Assembly (NCBI GenBank): GCA_963747765.1
Contig: CAVVGH010000007.1
Span: 62,001-126,000, forward strand
DNA length: 64,000 nt
Direction: 5' to 3'
Source of the DNA: VRUE01 sp963747765
GTDB lineage: Bacteria; Actinomycetota; Thermoleophilia; Solirubrobacterales; 70-9
Positions 33,893 through 42,674 of this stretch are shown here, in pieces. Position 1 is the stretch's first letter; the number at the start of each line of letters is the position of its first letter. The notes under the pieces are model-generated. The model did not search any database. It had not been told where the DNA came from and was given only the letters and a program-made list of their open reading frames with translations. Made by a program: the position numbers and the translations under genes.

Positions 33893-33953
33893 CCTCGCGA
33901 ACTGCATCAACTTCGCTATCTGGCAGATAGCGAAGTTGATGCAGTTCGCGAGG
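33893..33953 (-). terminator. Perfect 29-bp inverted repeat after the thiolase gene
   Basis: Arms 33893-33921 and 33925-33953 are exact complements with a 3-base GGC loop; they contain AACTGCATCAACTT. It lies 7 bases after the thiolase stop on the minus strand, so it may end or stabilise that transcript, but no T-run follows. A related, weaker palindrome is at 49976-50022. Confidence 0.65.
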
Positions 33954-33960
33954 TGTGAGG

Positions 33961-35160
33961 CTAGGGACGCTCGAAGACGGTGGCGAGGCCCTGGCCGACG
34001 CCGACGCAGAGGGTGGCAATTCCGTAGCGACCGCCGCGGCGGCGCAGCTCGTGGGTCAGCGTCGTGGTGAGGCGAGCGCCGGAGCAGCCGAGCGGATGCC
34101 CGAGGGCGATTGCTCCGCCGTTCACGTTGAGGCGCTCTTCGTCGATCCCCAACTCCCCGACGCAGGCGAGAACCTGTGCCGCAAAGGCCTCGTTCAGCTC
34201 AATCAGGTCGATCTTGTCGAGGCCGAGCCCGGCGGCGGCGAGGGCGCGCGGCACGGCGACGGCAGGGCCGATCCCCATGTAGGCGGGATCGACGCCAGCG
34301 ACGCCGAACGAGACGACCCGGGCCAGCGGCTCGGCGCCGAGCCGCTTGACGCCCGCCTCCGATGCGACCAGCGTGCAGGCCGCGCCGTCGTTGAGCGTCG
34401 AGGCGTTGCCGGCGGTCACCGTGCCGTCATCGCGGAAGACGGGACGCAGCTTCGACATTTTCTCCAGCGAGGCGTCGGGCCGTGGGCCCTCGTCGGCCGC
34501 GACAGTGGCCGTGTTGCGCCCCTGTGGCACCTCGACGGGGACGATCTCCTCAGCGAAGAGCCCGCCCTCGGCGGCGGCGACAGCCCGCTGATGGCTTCGC
34601 AGCCCGTAGGCGTCCTGCGCCTCGCGAGCGATTCCGTAGCGCTCGGCGACGTTCTCCGCGGTCTCGCCCATCGACTCGGTCGAGATGCCCAACTCCCGCA
34701 TCCGCGGGTTGACGATTCGCCAGCCCAGAGTCGTGTCGTGCATCGTCTGCTCGCCGCGCGGCAGACCCCGCTCGGGCTTGGTCACGACCCAGGGGGCGCG
34801 GCTCATCGACTCGACGCCACCAGCCAGGTAGAAGTCGCCCTCCCCGAGCTTGACGGCCCGGGCCGCCGCGTTGATCGCCTCCAGCCCCGAGGCGCACAGC
34901 CGGTTCACGGTGGCGCCCGGAACACTGTGCGGCAGACCCGCCAGCAGTGCCGCCATGCGGGCGACGTCGCGGTTGTCCTCGCCGGCCTGGTTGGCGGCGC
35001 CGAAGTAGACGTCTGTGATGCTCTCCGGGTCGACCCCGGTGCGCTCGACTGTGGCCTTGATCACATGGGCCGCGAGGTCATCCGGGCGCGCACCGGAGAG
35101 CGCCCCCCGGTAGGCCCCCATCGGGGTTCGGAGCGCCGCGACGATGTATGCCTCGGTCAT
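33961..35160 (-). CDS. Acetyl-CoA acyltransferase (thiolase)
   Basis: 399 residues. Catalytic Cys89 in VNRLCASGLEAI, His in GGAIALGHPLGCSGAR and second Cys in ATLCVGVGQG. It cleaves 3-ketoacyl-CoA with CoA to acetyl-CoA plus shortened acyl-CoA; the sequence is of the degradative type (also used for 3-oxoadipyl-CoA). ATG 35160 is chosen because residues upstream are the Gln/Pro-rich translation of a tandem repeat. Together with the neighbouring dehydrogenases and hydratase it completes a beta-oxidation set. Confidence 0.93.
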   Translation of the reverse strand: MTEAYIVAALRTPMGAYRGALSGARPDDLAAHVIKATVERTGVDPESITDVYFGAANQAGEDNRDVARMAALLAGLPHSVPGATVNRLCASGLEAINAAARAVKLGEGDFYLAGGVESMSRAPWVVTKPERGLPRGEQTMHDTTLGWRIVNPRMRELGISTESMGETAENVAERYGIAREAQDAYGLRSHQRAVAAAEGGLFAEEIVPVEVPQGRNTATVAADEGPRPDASLEKMSKLRPVFRDDGTVTAGNASTLNDGAACTLVASEAGVKRLGAEPLARVVSFGVAGVDPAYMGIGPAVAVPRALAAAGLGLDKIDLIELNEAFAAQVLACVGELGIDEERLNVNGGAIALGHPLGCSGARLTTTLTHELRRRGGRYGIATLCVGVGQGLATVFERP

Positions 35161-35196
35161 CGAGCGTGGATTAAACCTGAATCCCTCGATCTCACC

Positions 35197-35300
35197 GGCT
35201 GCGGGGTTGGCTGTCTCCTGTGGCGCACCCGGCTGCGGGGGTTGGCTGTCTCCTGTGGCGCACCCGGCTGCGGGGGTTGGCTGTCTCCTGTGGCGCAGAG
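35197..35300. repeat. 35-bp tandem repeat, three copies
   Basis: Units starting GGCTGCGGGGTTGGCTGTCT at 35197, 35231 and 35266; the first is 34 bases, the others 35, the last incomplete. It lies between divergent genes (thiolase and the membrane protein at 35323). No spacers, so not CRISPR. Confidence 0.8.
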
Positions 35301-35322
35301 CGGCCGGGCGTATCCTTGACGG

Positions 35323-35613
35323 GTGGGTTTCGTCCTCGCAACGGTCGTCGTCCTGATCGTCATCGTGGGTGTGCTGCTTGCGGTGGGTCACTTCTATCCC
35401 GGCAGCGGTGCGGACCTGCTCGATTGGAGACCGACTCGCTCGCCAGAGCTCGAGGCTCGGAACGAAATCGACGACATTCAGCAGATGCTCGACGCCCAGA
35501 ACGCGATACGGCAGCGGCGCGGTGCGCCGGCCCGCACCGAGCAGCAGCTGCGCGAGGAAGCGGAGGCGGACGAGATCGTCCGCCTCCGCCGCGAGAACCC
35601 GTCGGGGACCTGA
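35323..35613 (+). CDS. Small membrane-anchored protein
   Basis: 96 residues: one N-terminal helix (VLATVVVLIVIVGVLLAVG) followed by a charged, probably helical region (ELEARNEIDDIQQMLDAQN and EQQLREEAEADEIVRLRREN) able to form a coiled coil. GTG start at 35323. Function unknown; the gene leads directly into the Rossmann protein 7 bases later. Confidence 0.65.
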   Translation: MGFVLATVVVLIVIVGVLLAVGHFYPGSGADLLDWRPTRSPELEARNEIDDIQQMLDAQNAIRQRRGAPARTEQQLREEAEADEIVRLRRENPSGT

Positions 35614-35620
35614 GAGACGC

Positions 35621-36109
35621 ATGGCACGAGCGCTGATCGTCGGCTGTGGCTGCCGTGGCCGGATGCTCGGTGAGCGGCTGCTCGCCGAGGGCTGGGCGGT
35701 ACGGGGAACGAGTCGTCGCGAGGAGGGCCTGGAGCCGATCGCGGCGGCCGGAATCGAGCCGGCGCTCGCCGATCCCGATCGGCCGGGAACGCTGCTCGAG
35801 CTGGTCGGGGATGTCGCTGTGGTCCACTGGCTGCTCGCCTCAGCACAGGCCGAGCGGGAGGCGATTGCCGCGCTTCATGGACCGCGGTTGGAACACACGC
35901 TGGAAAGGCTGGTCGACACCCCGGTGCGTGCCTTTGTCTACGAGGCTTCGGGCTGCGTCCCGTCGCACAACCTGGAGCAGGGCGAGACGGTCGTGCGCAG
36001 CGCGGCAGAGACATGGCGGATCCCGATCCAGGTGGTCGCGACCGAGCCCAGCGACTCCGCGGCGTGGGTGGAGGAGATGATGGCGGCGACCCTGGAGCTG
36101 GTTCGGTAG
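35621..36109 (+). CDS. Rossmann-fold NAD(P)-binding protein
   Basis: 162 residues. N-terminal ALIVGCGCRGRMLGERLLAEG is a Gly-rich dinucleotide motif, followed by GTSRREEGLEPI, similar to atypical SDR/NmrA-like proteins. No catalytic YxxxK is visible and the protein is short, so it may be a truncated or regulatory member. ATG 35621 is chosen over a longer frame that overlaps the preceding gene. Confidence 0.65.
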   Translation: MARALIVGCGCRGRMLGERLLAEGWAVRGTSRREEGLEPIAAAGIEPALADPDRPGTLLELVGDVAVVHWLLASAQAEREAIAALHGPRLEHTLERLVDTPVRAFVYEASGCVPSHNLEQGETVVRSAAETWRIPIQVVATEPSDSAAWVEEMMAATLELVR

Positions 36110-36234
36110 AACCGGCCCGGGAGGCAGGGAGTCACCCATCAGCGGGTTCTCTACGCACTGACCGGCCAAGCCATACGTCTAAACTCGGATAGGAATTAGG
36201 TAGATAGCCCACTGACCCGAGACGGAGGTTGCGG

Positions 36235-37077
36235 ATGAGCTACGCGAAGGATGTCCTGGTTGATACCGAGTGGGTCGCCGAGCACCTGAACGACGACGCC
36301 GTCCGCATTGTCGAGGTGGACGAGAACGTCGGCCTGTACGCCGAGGCCCACATCCCCGGCGCGATCGGCTTCGACTGGAAACTGGATCTCCAGGACCAGG
36401 TGAAGCGCGACTTCCTCGGCCCGGAGGACTTCGGCGAGCTGATGGGCAGCCGCGGCATCTCCAACGATCACACCGTCGTGCTCTACGGGGACCGCAACAA
36501 CTGGTTTGCCGCCTACACCTACTGGTACTTCCGCTATTACGGCCACGACAAGGTGAAGCTCATGAACGGCCCTCGCGAGAAGTGGATCTCAGAGGGACGC
36601 GAGACGACCACGCAGGTGCCCGAGCACCCGGCGGCCGCCTTCACTGCGAAGCCGGGGGACAACTCGATCCGCGCCTTCCGCGACGAGGTTCGCGCGGCGC
36701 TCGACTCCTCGACCAGCCTGGTCGACGTTCGCAGCCCCCAGGAGTACTCGGGCGAGCTGATCGCGATGGCGGGCTACGAGCAGGAGGGCGCGCAGCGGGC
36801 GGGGCACATTCCCGGTGCGGCGTCGGTGCCGTGGGCGCAGGCCGTCAACGAAGACGGGACCTTCAAATCGGCCGACGAGCTGCGCGAGCTGTACACCGCG
36901 AAGGGTGTGATCGCCGACGGTTCGCCGATCATCGCCTACTGCCGGATCGGCGAGCGCTCGGCCCACACCTGGTTTGTCCTGCACGAGCTGCTCGGCGAGC
37001 AGAACGTCAAGAACTACGACGGCTCCTGGACGGAGTGGGGGAACCTCGTGGGCATGCCAATCGAGAAGGACGCCTGA
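36235..37077 (+). CDS. sseA: Thiosulfate/3-mercaptopyruvate sulfurtransferase (rhodanese)
   Basis: 280 residues, two rhodanese domains (about 5-125 and 145-275). Only the second has the catalytic Cys: Cys236 in AYCRIGERSAHTW. It moves sulfur from thiosulfate or mercaptopyruvate to an acceptor such as cyanide or a protein thiol. GGAGG seven bases before ATG 36235 decides the start against TTG 36229. The 125-base upstream gap is AT-rich around GGATAGGAATTAGGTAGAT, probably promoter. Confidence 0.9.
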   Translation: MSYAKDVLVDTEWVAEHLNDDAVRIVEVDENVGLYAEAHIPGAIGFDWKLDLQDQVKRDFLGPEDFGELMGSRGISNDHTVVLYGDRNNWFAAYTYWYFRYYGHDKVKLMNGPREKWISEGRETTTQVPEHPAAAFTAKPGDNSIRAFRDEVRAALDSSTSLVDVRSPQEYSGELIAMAGYEQEGAQRAGHIPGAASVPWAQAVNEDGTFKSADELRELYTAKGVIADGSPIIAYCRIGERSAHTWFVLHELLGEQNVKNYDGSWTEWGNLVGMPIEKDA

Positions 37078-37093
37078 GCCGGACCCGGCAGCC

Positions 37094-37660
37094 TCAGAGG
37101 ATCCGGTCGAGGAGGTCGCCCAAGATGCGGGCTGTGGCGCCCCAGATGAGGTGCCCGCCGACCGTGTAGGTCGGCGTGTGGATGGGGATGCCGCGACGCA
37201 CCAGGCGGCGCATTCCATAGCCGTCGCGCAGCGCGTCGAGCGAGACCGTCAACAGCGTCTCGACCTCGCTCGGATTGGGCCTCAGCTCCAGCGCAGCCGG
37301 GTTGGGGACCAGGCCGACAAAGGGGTGGATGCAGTATCCGGTCACGAAGGTGGCCGTTGGCGGCAGGGCGCCGGTCAGCTCAACGGCGGCTGGATCGAGC
37401 CCGATCTCCTCCTCCGCCTCGCGTAGGGCCGTCGTCTGCAGACTGTCGTCTGCGTCGTCTCGGCGACCGCCCGGAAAGGAGATCTCCCCAGCGTGGCGGC
37501 GCAGGTCGGCGCGGCGCTCCGTGAAGATCAGCCCCGGGCTCCGGGGCCAGCCGTAGAGCGGTAGCAGCACGGCGGCAGCGGTGCCCTCGGCGCTGGCCAT
37601 CGCCACGGCCTCTGCGGGGGAGAGCAGCAGCTCCGCAAGCTGAGGAGCGGTCGGACTCAC
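37094..37660 (-). CDS. CoA pyrophosphatase (Nudix hydrolase)
   Basis: 188 residues. Nudix box GGRRDDADDSLQTTALREAEEE with the REAEEEIG core, preceded by the CoA-specific LRRHAGEISFPGG motif (UPF0035). It splits CoA or its derivatives into phosphopantetheine and 3',5'-ADP, controlling CoA turnover. Convergent with the rhodanese gene; the intergenic gap is 16 bases. Confidence 0.9.
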   Translation of the reverse strand: MSPTAPQLAELLLSPAEAVAMASAEGTAAAVLLPLYGWPRSPGLIFTERRADLRRHAGEISFPGGRRDDADDSLQTTALREAEEEIGLDPAAVELTGALPPTATFVTGYCIHPFVGLVPNPAALELRPNPSEVETLLTVSLDALRDGYGMRRLVRRGIPIHTPTYTVGGHLIWGATARILGDLLDRIL

Positions 37661-37697
37661 GAGCGGAATGATTGCGCCACGTTCCGTCGTGTCCTCA

Positions 37698-38891
37698 TCA
37701 TCGCGACGCGCCTGCGGGGTTTGGGCGGCGGACCCGGTGGCGGTTCTCGCCGTAGCCGCGCGTCTCGTAGGCGATCAACGCCCACAGGAGGGCGGTGGCC
37801 AGGGCCAGCGTGGCAAGCGCGGGCAGCTCGACCGCGAGCGGCATCAGGGCGAGGAGAACCACTGCCAGGCCCAATCGCCGACGGTTCACCGTATGCACGT
37901 GCCGGTAGCGGAAGGCAACGTGGCCGAGCAGGTAGGCGGCGAGTCCACCGAGCAGTGCGAACGCCGGCACGATGTGCAGCGGGTCCTCGACGTGACCGAG
38001 CGTCTTCTTCAGCCCCAGCGCGACCAACACGATGCCGGCGACCAACGGGAAGTGCAGGTAGGAGTAGGAGTCGCGCGCCATCTCGTTTTGAACCCGACCC
38101 ACCGCGGCAGCCGCGAGACGGCGTGCGGCGACGAGCGCGACGACGTCGAAGTAGATCCACCACAGCGCCGCGCTGAGCGCCACGCCAAGCACGGCGGCGG
38201 TGACGATGCCGGCGCTGAGGCCGAGTGTGGCGGCGGCGCCGATCGCGACGATCGACTCGCCGATGGCGATGATCACGATCAGACCATGGCGCTCGGCGAA
38301 GTGGCCCGGGGCGAGCTTCCAGCCGGTCGAGTCGATGAAGAAATAGGGGGCTGTCATGTCCAGGCCCAGTGCGATCACCCAGAGCCCACCCTGGACCATG
38401 CCATCGAAGAGCGAGGCGGTTGCCAGCAGGGAGACACCGATCGCCGTGCCCACCGCCAGGCCGTTGACGGAATTGCGGAGGGCGTCGTCGTCGCGGCTCG
38501 CGAGCATGAAGAGAGCGATGTGCGCGGCGCGGACGAAGCCGTAGGCGACCGCGAACGTCAGAGCGAGGGAGTCGAAGGCCTGCGGTACGCAGAGAGCGAC
38601 GATCAGCAGCGCGGCCATGGCGGCGAAGATCACGATGCGCACGGCGCCCTCCTCCGGGTCGAGGACGCTGGTCAGCCACGCGTAGCCGACCCACGACCAC
38701 CAGAGCACGGCGAGCACGAGCATCCCGCGGACCAGGCCCTGCCAGCTTGGCTCGTGCGCCATCAGAGTCGTGCACTGGGTGATCGCGAGAACGAAGACGA
38801 GGTCGAAGAACAGCTCGAGCGGTGTGACTCGCTCCCCCTCGCGCAGCACGGCCGCGAGCCTGGGTTCCTGTGGTACGGCGCCGGGCCTCAT
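37698..38891 (-). CDS. LtrA family membrane protein
   Basis: 397 residues, about ten helices, matching the low-temperature-requirement A family. Family marks: ELFFDLVFVLAITQ near the start, GYAWLTSVLDPEEGAVR, and GHFAERHGLIVIIAIGESIVAIG in the middle. Function is not well established in any organism. The gene is 37 bases upstream of the CoA pyrophosphatase on the same strand. Confidence 0.85.
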   Translation of the reverse strand: MRPGAVPQEPRLAAVLREGERVTPLELFFDLVFVLAITQCTTLMAHEPSWQGLVRGMLVLAVLWWSWVGYAWLTSVLDPEEGAVRIVIFAAMAALLIVALCVPQAFDSLALTFAVAYGFVRAAHIALFMLASRDDDALRNSVNGLAVGTAIGVSLLATASLFDGMVQGGLWVIALGLDMTAPYFFIDSTGWKLAPGHFAERHGLIVIIAIGESIVAIGAAATLGLSAGIVTAAVLGVALSAALWWIYFDVVALVAARRLAAAAVGRVQNEMARDSYSYLHFPLVAGIVLVALGLKKTLGHVEDPLHIVPAFALLGGLAAYLLGHVAFRYRHVHTVNRRRLGLAVVLLALMPLAVELPALATLALATALLWALIAYETRGYGENRHRVRRPNPAGASR

Positions 38892-39059
38892 CGCGGCATC
38901 TTTCCAGGACCGTGCCGCCGCGGAGCCAAACCGATGTCCAACCGCGCTGGGTCACTGCTGCGTACCCGGCGGGCTCAGGGCTGCACGCTCCGGCGCGCAG
39001 CTCAGGGCCGACCAGTTGCGAGTCGTGGTGTGACGGGGCCGACCGGCCCATCCGTTCCC

Positions 39060-39260
39060 CACGGGCCCGGTTCTCTCGTCGCTGGCGTCGATCGACGAGA
39101 GAGACAGCCTCTCCCCCTGTTTGCCCTCCTACCTGCAGGTGTGGAGGGCAAACAGGAGAGGCTGCGCAGGGCCCGGGCGGTCAGGAGCTTTAGGGGGGGG
39201 GGTGCGTTACGTGAGGGCCCGGCGGCGGGTTGCCCTAGGAGCGAGGCGGACACCTATCCG
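39060..39260 (+). repeat. Composite palindromic module, copy 4 (partial)
   Basis: Has GACGAGAGAGACAGCCTC before hairpin A and GGGCGGTCAGGAGCTTTAGG after it, as in copies 1-3, but ends before any hairpin B. The tail CACCTATCCGG resembles the edge motif. Plus orientation. Unlike the other three it lies between codirectional genes. Confidence 0.65.
39105..39164. repeat. Hairpin A, copy 4
   Basis: Arms begin CAGCCTCTCC and end GGAGAGGCTG around a central ACCTGCAGGT palindrome; a few bases in the left arm are unpaired. Core CTGTTTGCCCTCC as in other copies. Confidence 0.8.
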
Positions 39261-39269
39261 GTCACTGGG

Positions 39270-40082
39270 TCAGATGATGACCTGGACGGTGCCGCCGTCC
39301 ACCGACCAAGCCGCACCGCTCACATACGAGGCGCGCTCGGAGCAGAGGAAGACGATCGCGGCAGCGATCTCGCCGACCTCCGCAAGCCGGCCGATTGGCC
39401 GCTTCGCGCCAGCCGTCTCCAGCGCCTCCTCGCGGCTCGAGGCGCCCAACATCTCCCTGGACTGGTCGAGCAGGCCGCCGGGCTCCATCCAGAGCTCGGC
39501 TTCCACCGGTCCGGGGCAGATGGCGTTGACGAGGACCCCGCTCTTCGCGTAGCGGTCGGCGAAGAGGCGGGAGAGCGACAGCTCGGCCGCCTTTGCCACG
39601 GAGTACTCGGGCATCGCCGCGGAGGGGCGCTTGCCTGCGGTCGAGCAGACGTTGACGATCCGGCCCCAGCCACGCTCGGCCATCGCCGGCACCGCGGCCC
39701 GCATCGCCCGCATCGGGGCCATCACGTTCAGCTCGTATTGGGCCAGCCAGTCCTCGTCGGGCACATCGTCGAGATCGCGCCAGCGAGCCGCACCGGCGTT
39801 GTTCACCAGCACGTCGAGCGAGCCGAGTCGCTCTGTGGCCTCCGCCAGCATGCGTTCGGCCGCGTCCGGGAGGGTGACGTCGAGCGGCAGGGCGAATGCG
39901 CGCCCTCCGGCGTCGGACCCGGCGGCGTTTGCGGCCTCGGCGGCCTGCGCGAGGCGCTCCTCGCTGCGGGCGACGAGGAGTACGGCGGCTCCCTCGGCGC
40001 AAAGCAGTCGAGCCGTCTCTCGCCCGATACCCCGGCTGGCGCCGGTGACGACGCAGGCTCTTTCCTTCAACCCGAGGTTCAT
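39270..40082 (-). CDS. Short-chain dehydrogenase/reductase
   Basis: 270 residues. Classical SDR: cofactor motif TGASRGIG at 13-20, NNAG, catalytic Ser in CSTAGKR and YSVAK with the catalytic Tyr-Lys, then CPGPVEAELW. NADP preference is suggested by the Arg after the first strand (VARSEER). The substrate is not known. The GMC oxidoreductase upstream ends 4 bases away, so both may be in one pathway that oxidises an alcohol. Confidence 0.88.
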   Translation of the reverse strand: MNLGLKERACVVTGASRGIGRETARLLCAEGAAVLLVARSEERLAQAAEAANAAGSDAGGRAFALPLDVTLPDAAERMLAEATERLGSLDVLVNNAGAARWRDLDDVPDEDWLAQYELNVMAPMRAMRAAVPAMAERGWGRIVNVCSTAGKRPSAAMPEYSVAKAAELSLSRLFADRYAKSGVLVNAICPGPVEAELWMEPGGLLDQSREMLGASSREEALETAGAKRPIGRLAEVGEIAAAIVFLCSERASYVSGAAWSVDGGTVQVII

Positions 40083-40086
40083 CGGC

Positions 40087-41661
40087 TCAGGAAAGCTGCC
40101 TGCCGGCGATTGCGTCGGCCGCACGCTCGGCAACGGCGATCGTCGGTGCATTGGTATTGCCGCTGGGGATGGTGGGCATGACCGAGGCGTCGACGACGCG
40201 CAGGCCCTCGACGCCGCGCACGCGCAGCTCCGGGTCGACCACCGCGTTCTCGCCCGATCCGATCCGGCAGGTTCCAACCGGGTGGTAGAGGAGCTCGACG
40301 CGCTGGCGCAGATCCTCGGCGAGGTCGTCGTCGCTTTCCAGCTCTGGGCCGGGGAAGAGCTCCCGGCCCAGAGTCGAGGCAAAGGGCCCCGCCGCCGCAA
40401 TCTGGCGGGCGAGTCGGGTGCCGGCGACAAGCGCAGCGACGTCCTCGGGCTCGGCCAGGGAGTTGGTCAGGATCCGTGGCTTGTCGGCCGGGTCGGCTGA
40501 TCTCAGCCGCACCCAGCCACGGCTGCGTGGGCTGACCAGGACCGGTCCCATCGTGATCGCGTGGCCGTCGTATTCCCGGAAGCCGTTGTCGACGAAGTAG
40601 GCCGGGGCGAAGTGGAACTGGAGGTCGGGCTGGGGGAGCCCGGGCTTGCTGCGCACGAAGGCGAACGCCTCGGCCACGGTTGAGGTGAGAGGGCCGCTGC
40701 GCCGCAGCAGATACTCGAACAGCGCCCGGGGGCTTTCCGCGTCCGCCAGGGAGCCGCCCCCCGGCACGTCCCAGACGGAGACCAGGTAGGGATGATCCTG
40801 CAGGTTCTCGCCGACGCCGGGCAGCTCGACGGCGATCGGGATGCCGTGCTCGCGGAGCTGCTCGGCGGGGCCGATGCCGGAGAGCATCAGTAGCTGTGGC
40901 GAGCCGATCGCGCCGGCGCTGACGATCACCTCGCGCTCCGCGACGGCGATTTCCTTCCGCCCTCTGCGGCGGTAGCGGACCCCACTTGCGCGGCCATCGC
41001 GGAGCTCGATGCCCAGCGCCTGGGCGCCTGAGATCACGGTGAGGTTGGGGCGCCGCCGGGCAGGACGCAGGTAGGCGTCGGCCGCGCTGCAGCGACGGCC
41101 GTTGCGCTGCGTCACCTGAACCAGCGCGGCCCCGTCCTGCTCGGGGCCGTTGTAGTCGGCGCTGCGGGGGATCCCGGCTGCCACGCACGACTCGAGGAAG
41201 CTGCGGGTGAGCGGTCGCGGCGAGCGCTCGTCCTCGACGCGAAGGGGCCCGCCCACGGCATGGTGCTCGGACCGGCCGCGGGCATTGTCCTCGGCACGCA
41301 GGAAGTAGGGCCGGATTCCATCCCAACCCCAGCCGTCGGCGCCGCCCGCCTCCCACCCCTCGTAGTCGAGCGGGTGGCCACGCACGTAGAGCATCGCGTT
41401 CATCGAGCTGGAGCCGCCGAGGCCCTTGCCGCGCGGCACATAGAGCGAGCGGCCGGCGCAGTGGGGCTCGGGTTCGGTGGCGAGGTCCCAGTCGCGCTTG
41501 GACTTGAACTGCTTCTGGAAGGCGGCCGGGATCCTGACGTTGGGGTGTCGGTCGCCGCCCCCGGCCTCGAGCAGGAGCACGCGTACCGCGGGGTCTTCGC
41601 TGAGCCGCCCGGCGAGCACGCAACCGGCCGACCCAGCCCCGACGATTACGTAGTCATGCAC
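40087..41661 (-). CDS. GMC-family FAD oxidoreductase (choline dehydrogenase-like)
   Basis: About 524 residues. N-terminal FAD motif VIVGAGSAGCVLAGRLSED; GMC signatures GKGLGGSSSMNAMLYVRG and GAIGSPQLLMLSGIGP; C-terminal LLYHPVGTCRIG and GLRVVDASVMPTIPSGNTNAPTIAVAERAAD with the active-site His and Asn. It oxidises a primary alcohol or related substrate. GTG 41661 starts within the OsmC gene's last codons (overlap 41654-41661), implying coupling. Family members use choline, glucose or long-chain alcohols; which is used here is unknown. Confidence 0.9.
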   Translation of the reverse strand: MHDYVIVGAGSAGCVLAGRLSEDPAVRVLLLEAGGGDRHPNVRIPAAFQKQFKSKRDWDLATEPEPHCAGRSLYVPRGKGLGGSSSMNAMLYVRGHPLDYEGWEAGGADGWGWDGIRPYFLRAEDNARGRSEHHAVGGPLRVEDERSPRPLTRSFLESCVAAGIPRSADYNGPEQDGAALVQVTQRNGRRCSAADAYLRPARRRPNLTVISGAQALGIELRDGRASGVRYRRRGRKEIAVAEREVIVSAGAIGSPQLLMLSGIGPAEQLREHGIPIAVELPGVGENLQDHPYLVSVWDVPGGGSLADAESPRALFEYLLRRSGPLTSTVAEAFAFVRSKPGLPQPDLQFHFAPAYFVDNGFREYDGHAITMGPVLVSPRSRGWVRLRSADPADKPRILTNSLAEPEDVAALVAGTRLARQIAAAGPFASTLGRELFPGPELESDDDLAEDLRQRVELLYHPVGTCRIGSGENAVVDPELRVRGVEGLRVVDASVMPTIPSGNTNAPTIAVAERAADAIAGRQLS

Positions 41662-42064
41662 CCGGAAGGTCCTCGATCGCTTCCGAGACGACGACGGGTG
41701 TCTCGGTGCCAATCACCTTGTGGACCGGGCATTTGCGGGCGATTGTGAGCAGTCGTTGGCGTTGCTCCTCGCTCAGCTCCGACGGCAGTCGCAGGCTGAC
41801 CGCGAACGAGGAGGGCGCGAAGCGGTCGTACTCGACGTCAACCTCGACCTCGACCGCGCCGATATCCCACCCCTTGCGCGCAGCGTAGAGCTCCATGGTG
41901 ACCGCAACGCAGCTCGCCAGCCCGGCGGCCACCAGCCGCGTCGGGGCGGGCCCCGCGTCGGTCCCACCCGCTGTGGCCGGCTCGTCGACGACCAGGGTAT
42001 GAGCGCCTTCTTCGATGTCCACGTCGTGGACGAAGCCCTGGCGGCGGCGGGCGACGACCTTCAT
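41654..42064 (-). CDS. OsmC/Ohr family thiol peroxidase
   Basis: 136 residues. The two reactive Cys are present: GLASCVAVTMELYAARKG and ARKCPVHKVIG. It reduces organic hydroperoxides with thiols in the cytoplasm. The pattern (AGPAPTRLVAAGLASC) fits OsmC-like members. The gene overlaps the GMC oxidoreductase at its end and lies 6 bases from the cobalamin adenosyltransferase. Confidence 0.87.
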   Translation of the reverse strand: MKVVARRRQGFVHDVDIEEGAHTLVVDEPATAGGTDAGPAPTRLVAAGLASCVAVTMELYAARKGWDIGAVEVEVDVEYDRFAPSSFAVSLRLPSELSEEQRQRLLTIARKCPVHKVIGTETPVVVSEAIEDLPGA

Positions 42065-42070
42065 CGGAAG

Positions 42071-42634
42071 CTACTCTCCGCGCCCCTCGAACAGGGCCGG
42101 GTCGTCGATGTCGGCGAAGCGAGCCATCGCGTAGGCAAGGTCCGAGGCGCGGTTGACGAAGTGGACGACGGTTTCATTCGCCAGCTCGCCGCTCTCGCTC
42201 AGCGCCGTGACGTGGCGCTCGGCGCGGCGGATCACGGTGCGGGCGACGTCGAGCTGCGCGGAGAGCTGCGTCCCGCCGGGAATCACGAACTTTGCCGGCA
42301 GCTCGACCTGGCTCATGTACCGGTCGATCCGCTCCTCCAGTGCCGTGACCATCTCCTCGGTTGTGCGGCTGACGCCGGCCTCCAGCCGCTCAGCGGCCTG
42401 CGGCGCGGTGGCCAGCTCCGCACCGGCCACAAAGATGTCGCCCTGGAGGCGGAGGATGTCGGCGGCCAGCTCGGCCTGCGACGGGCCGCAGAGGGAACGC
42501 GCAACACCCAATGCCGCGCACGCCTCGTCGAGCGAGCCATAGGCCTCGGTGCGGCCGTGGTGCTTGGGGACTCTCCCGCCGTACCAGAGGGAGGTCGTGC
42601 CGTCGTCGCCCTTCCTGGTGTAGATCTTCACCAC
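42071..42634 (-). CDS. Cob(I)alamin adenosyltransferase, PduO type
   Basis: 187 residues, five-helix bundle family. ATP-binding start TRKGDDGTTSLWYGGRV, then EAYGSLDEACAALG and RTVIRRAERHV. It makes adenosylcobalamin from cob(I)alamin and ATP, so the cell should have B12-dependent enzymes (such as methylmalonyl-CoA mutase or ribonucleotide reductase) elsewhere. GTG 42634 gives the family start. Spacing to OsmC is 6 bases. Confidence 0.93.
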   Translation of the reverse strand: MVKIYTRKGDDGTTSLWYGGRVPKHHGRTEAYGSLDEACAALGVARSLCGPSQAELAADILRLQGDIFVAGAELATAPQAAERLEAGVSRTTEEMVTALEERIDRYMSQVELPAKFVIPGGTQLSAQLDVARTVIRRAERHVTALSESGELANETVVHFVNRASDLAYAMARFADIDDPALFEGRGE

Positions 42635-42674
42635 GCGCTCATCCTAAGCTGCGCCGTTCGCGGGCGCGCTGTGT

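Larger units (their letters stand above)
38892..39269. other. Gene-free interval with module copy 4
   Basis: 378 bases between two minus-strand genes. It contains hairpin A copy 4 and parts of the composite module; the leading 170 bases show nothing I can name. A G-run of nine or ten bases (39196-39205) follows the module. Confidence 0.65.

Noticed and set aside
35197..35300. CRISPR-like array
   Set aside because: The 34-35 base units are adjacent without spacers.
37668..40181. 837-residue plus-strand reading
   Set aside because: Spans LtrA, a repeat region and the SDR gene in the wrong strand; composition is His/Arg/Gly noise.
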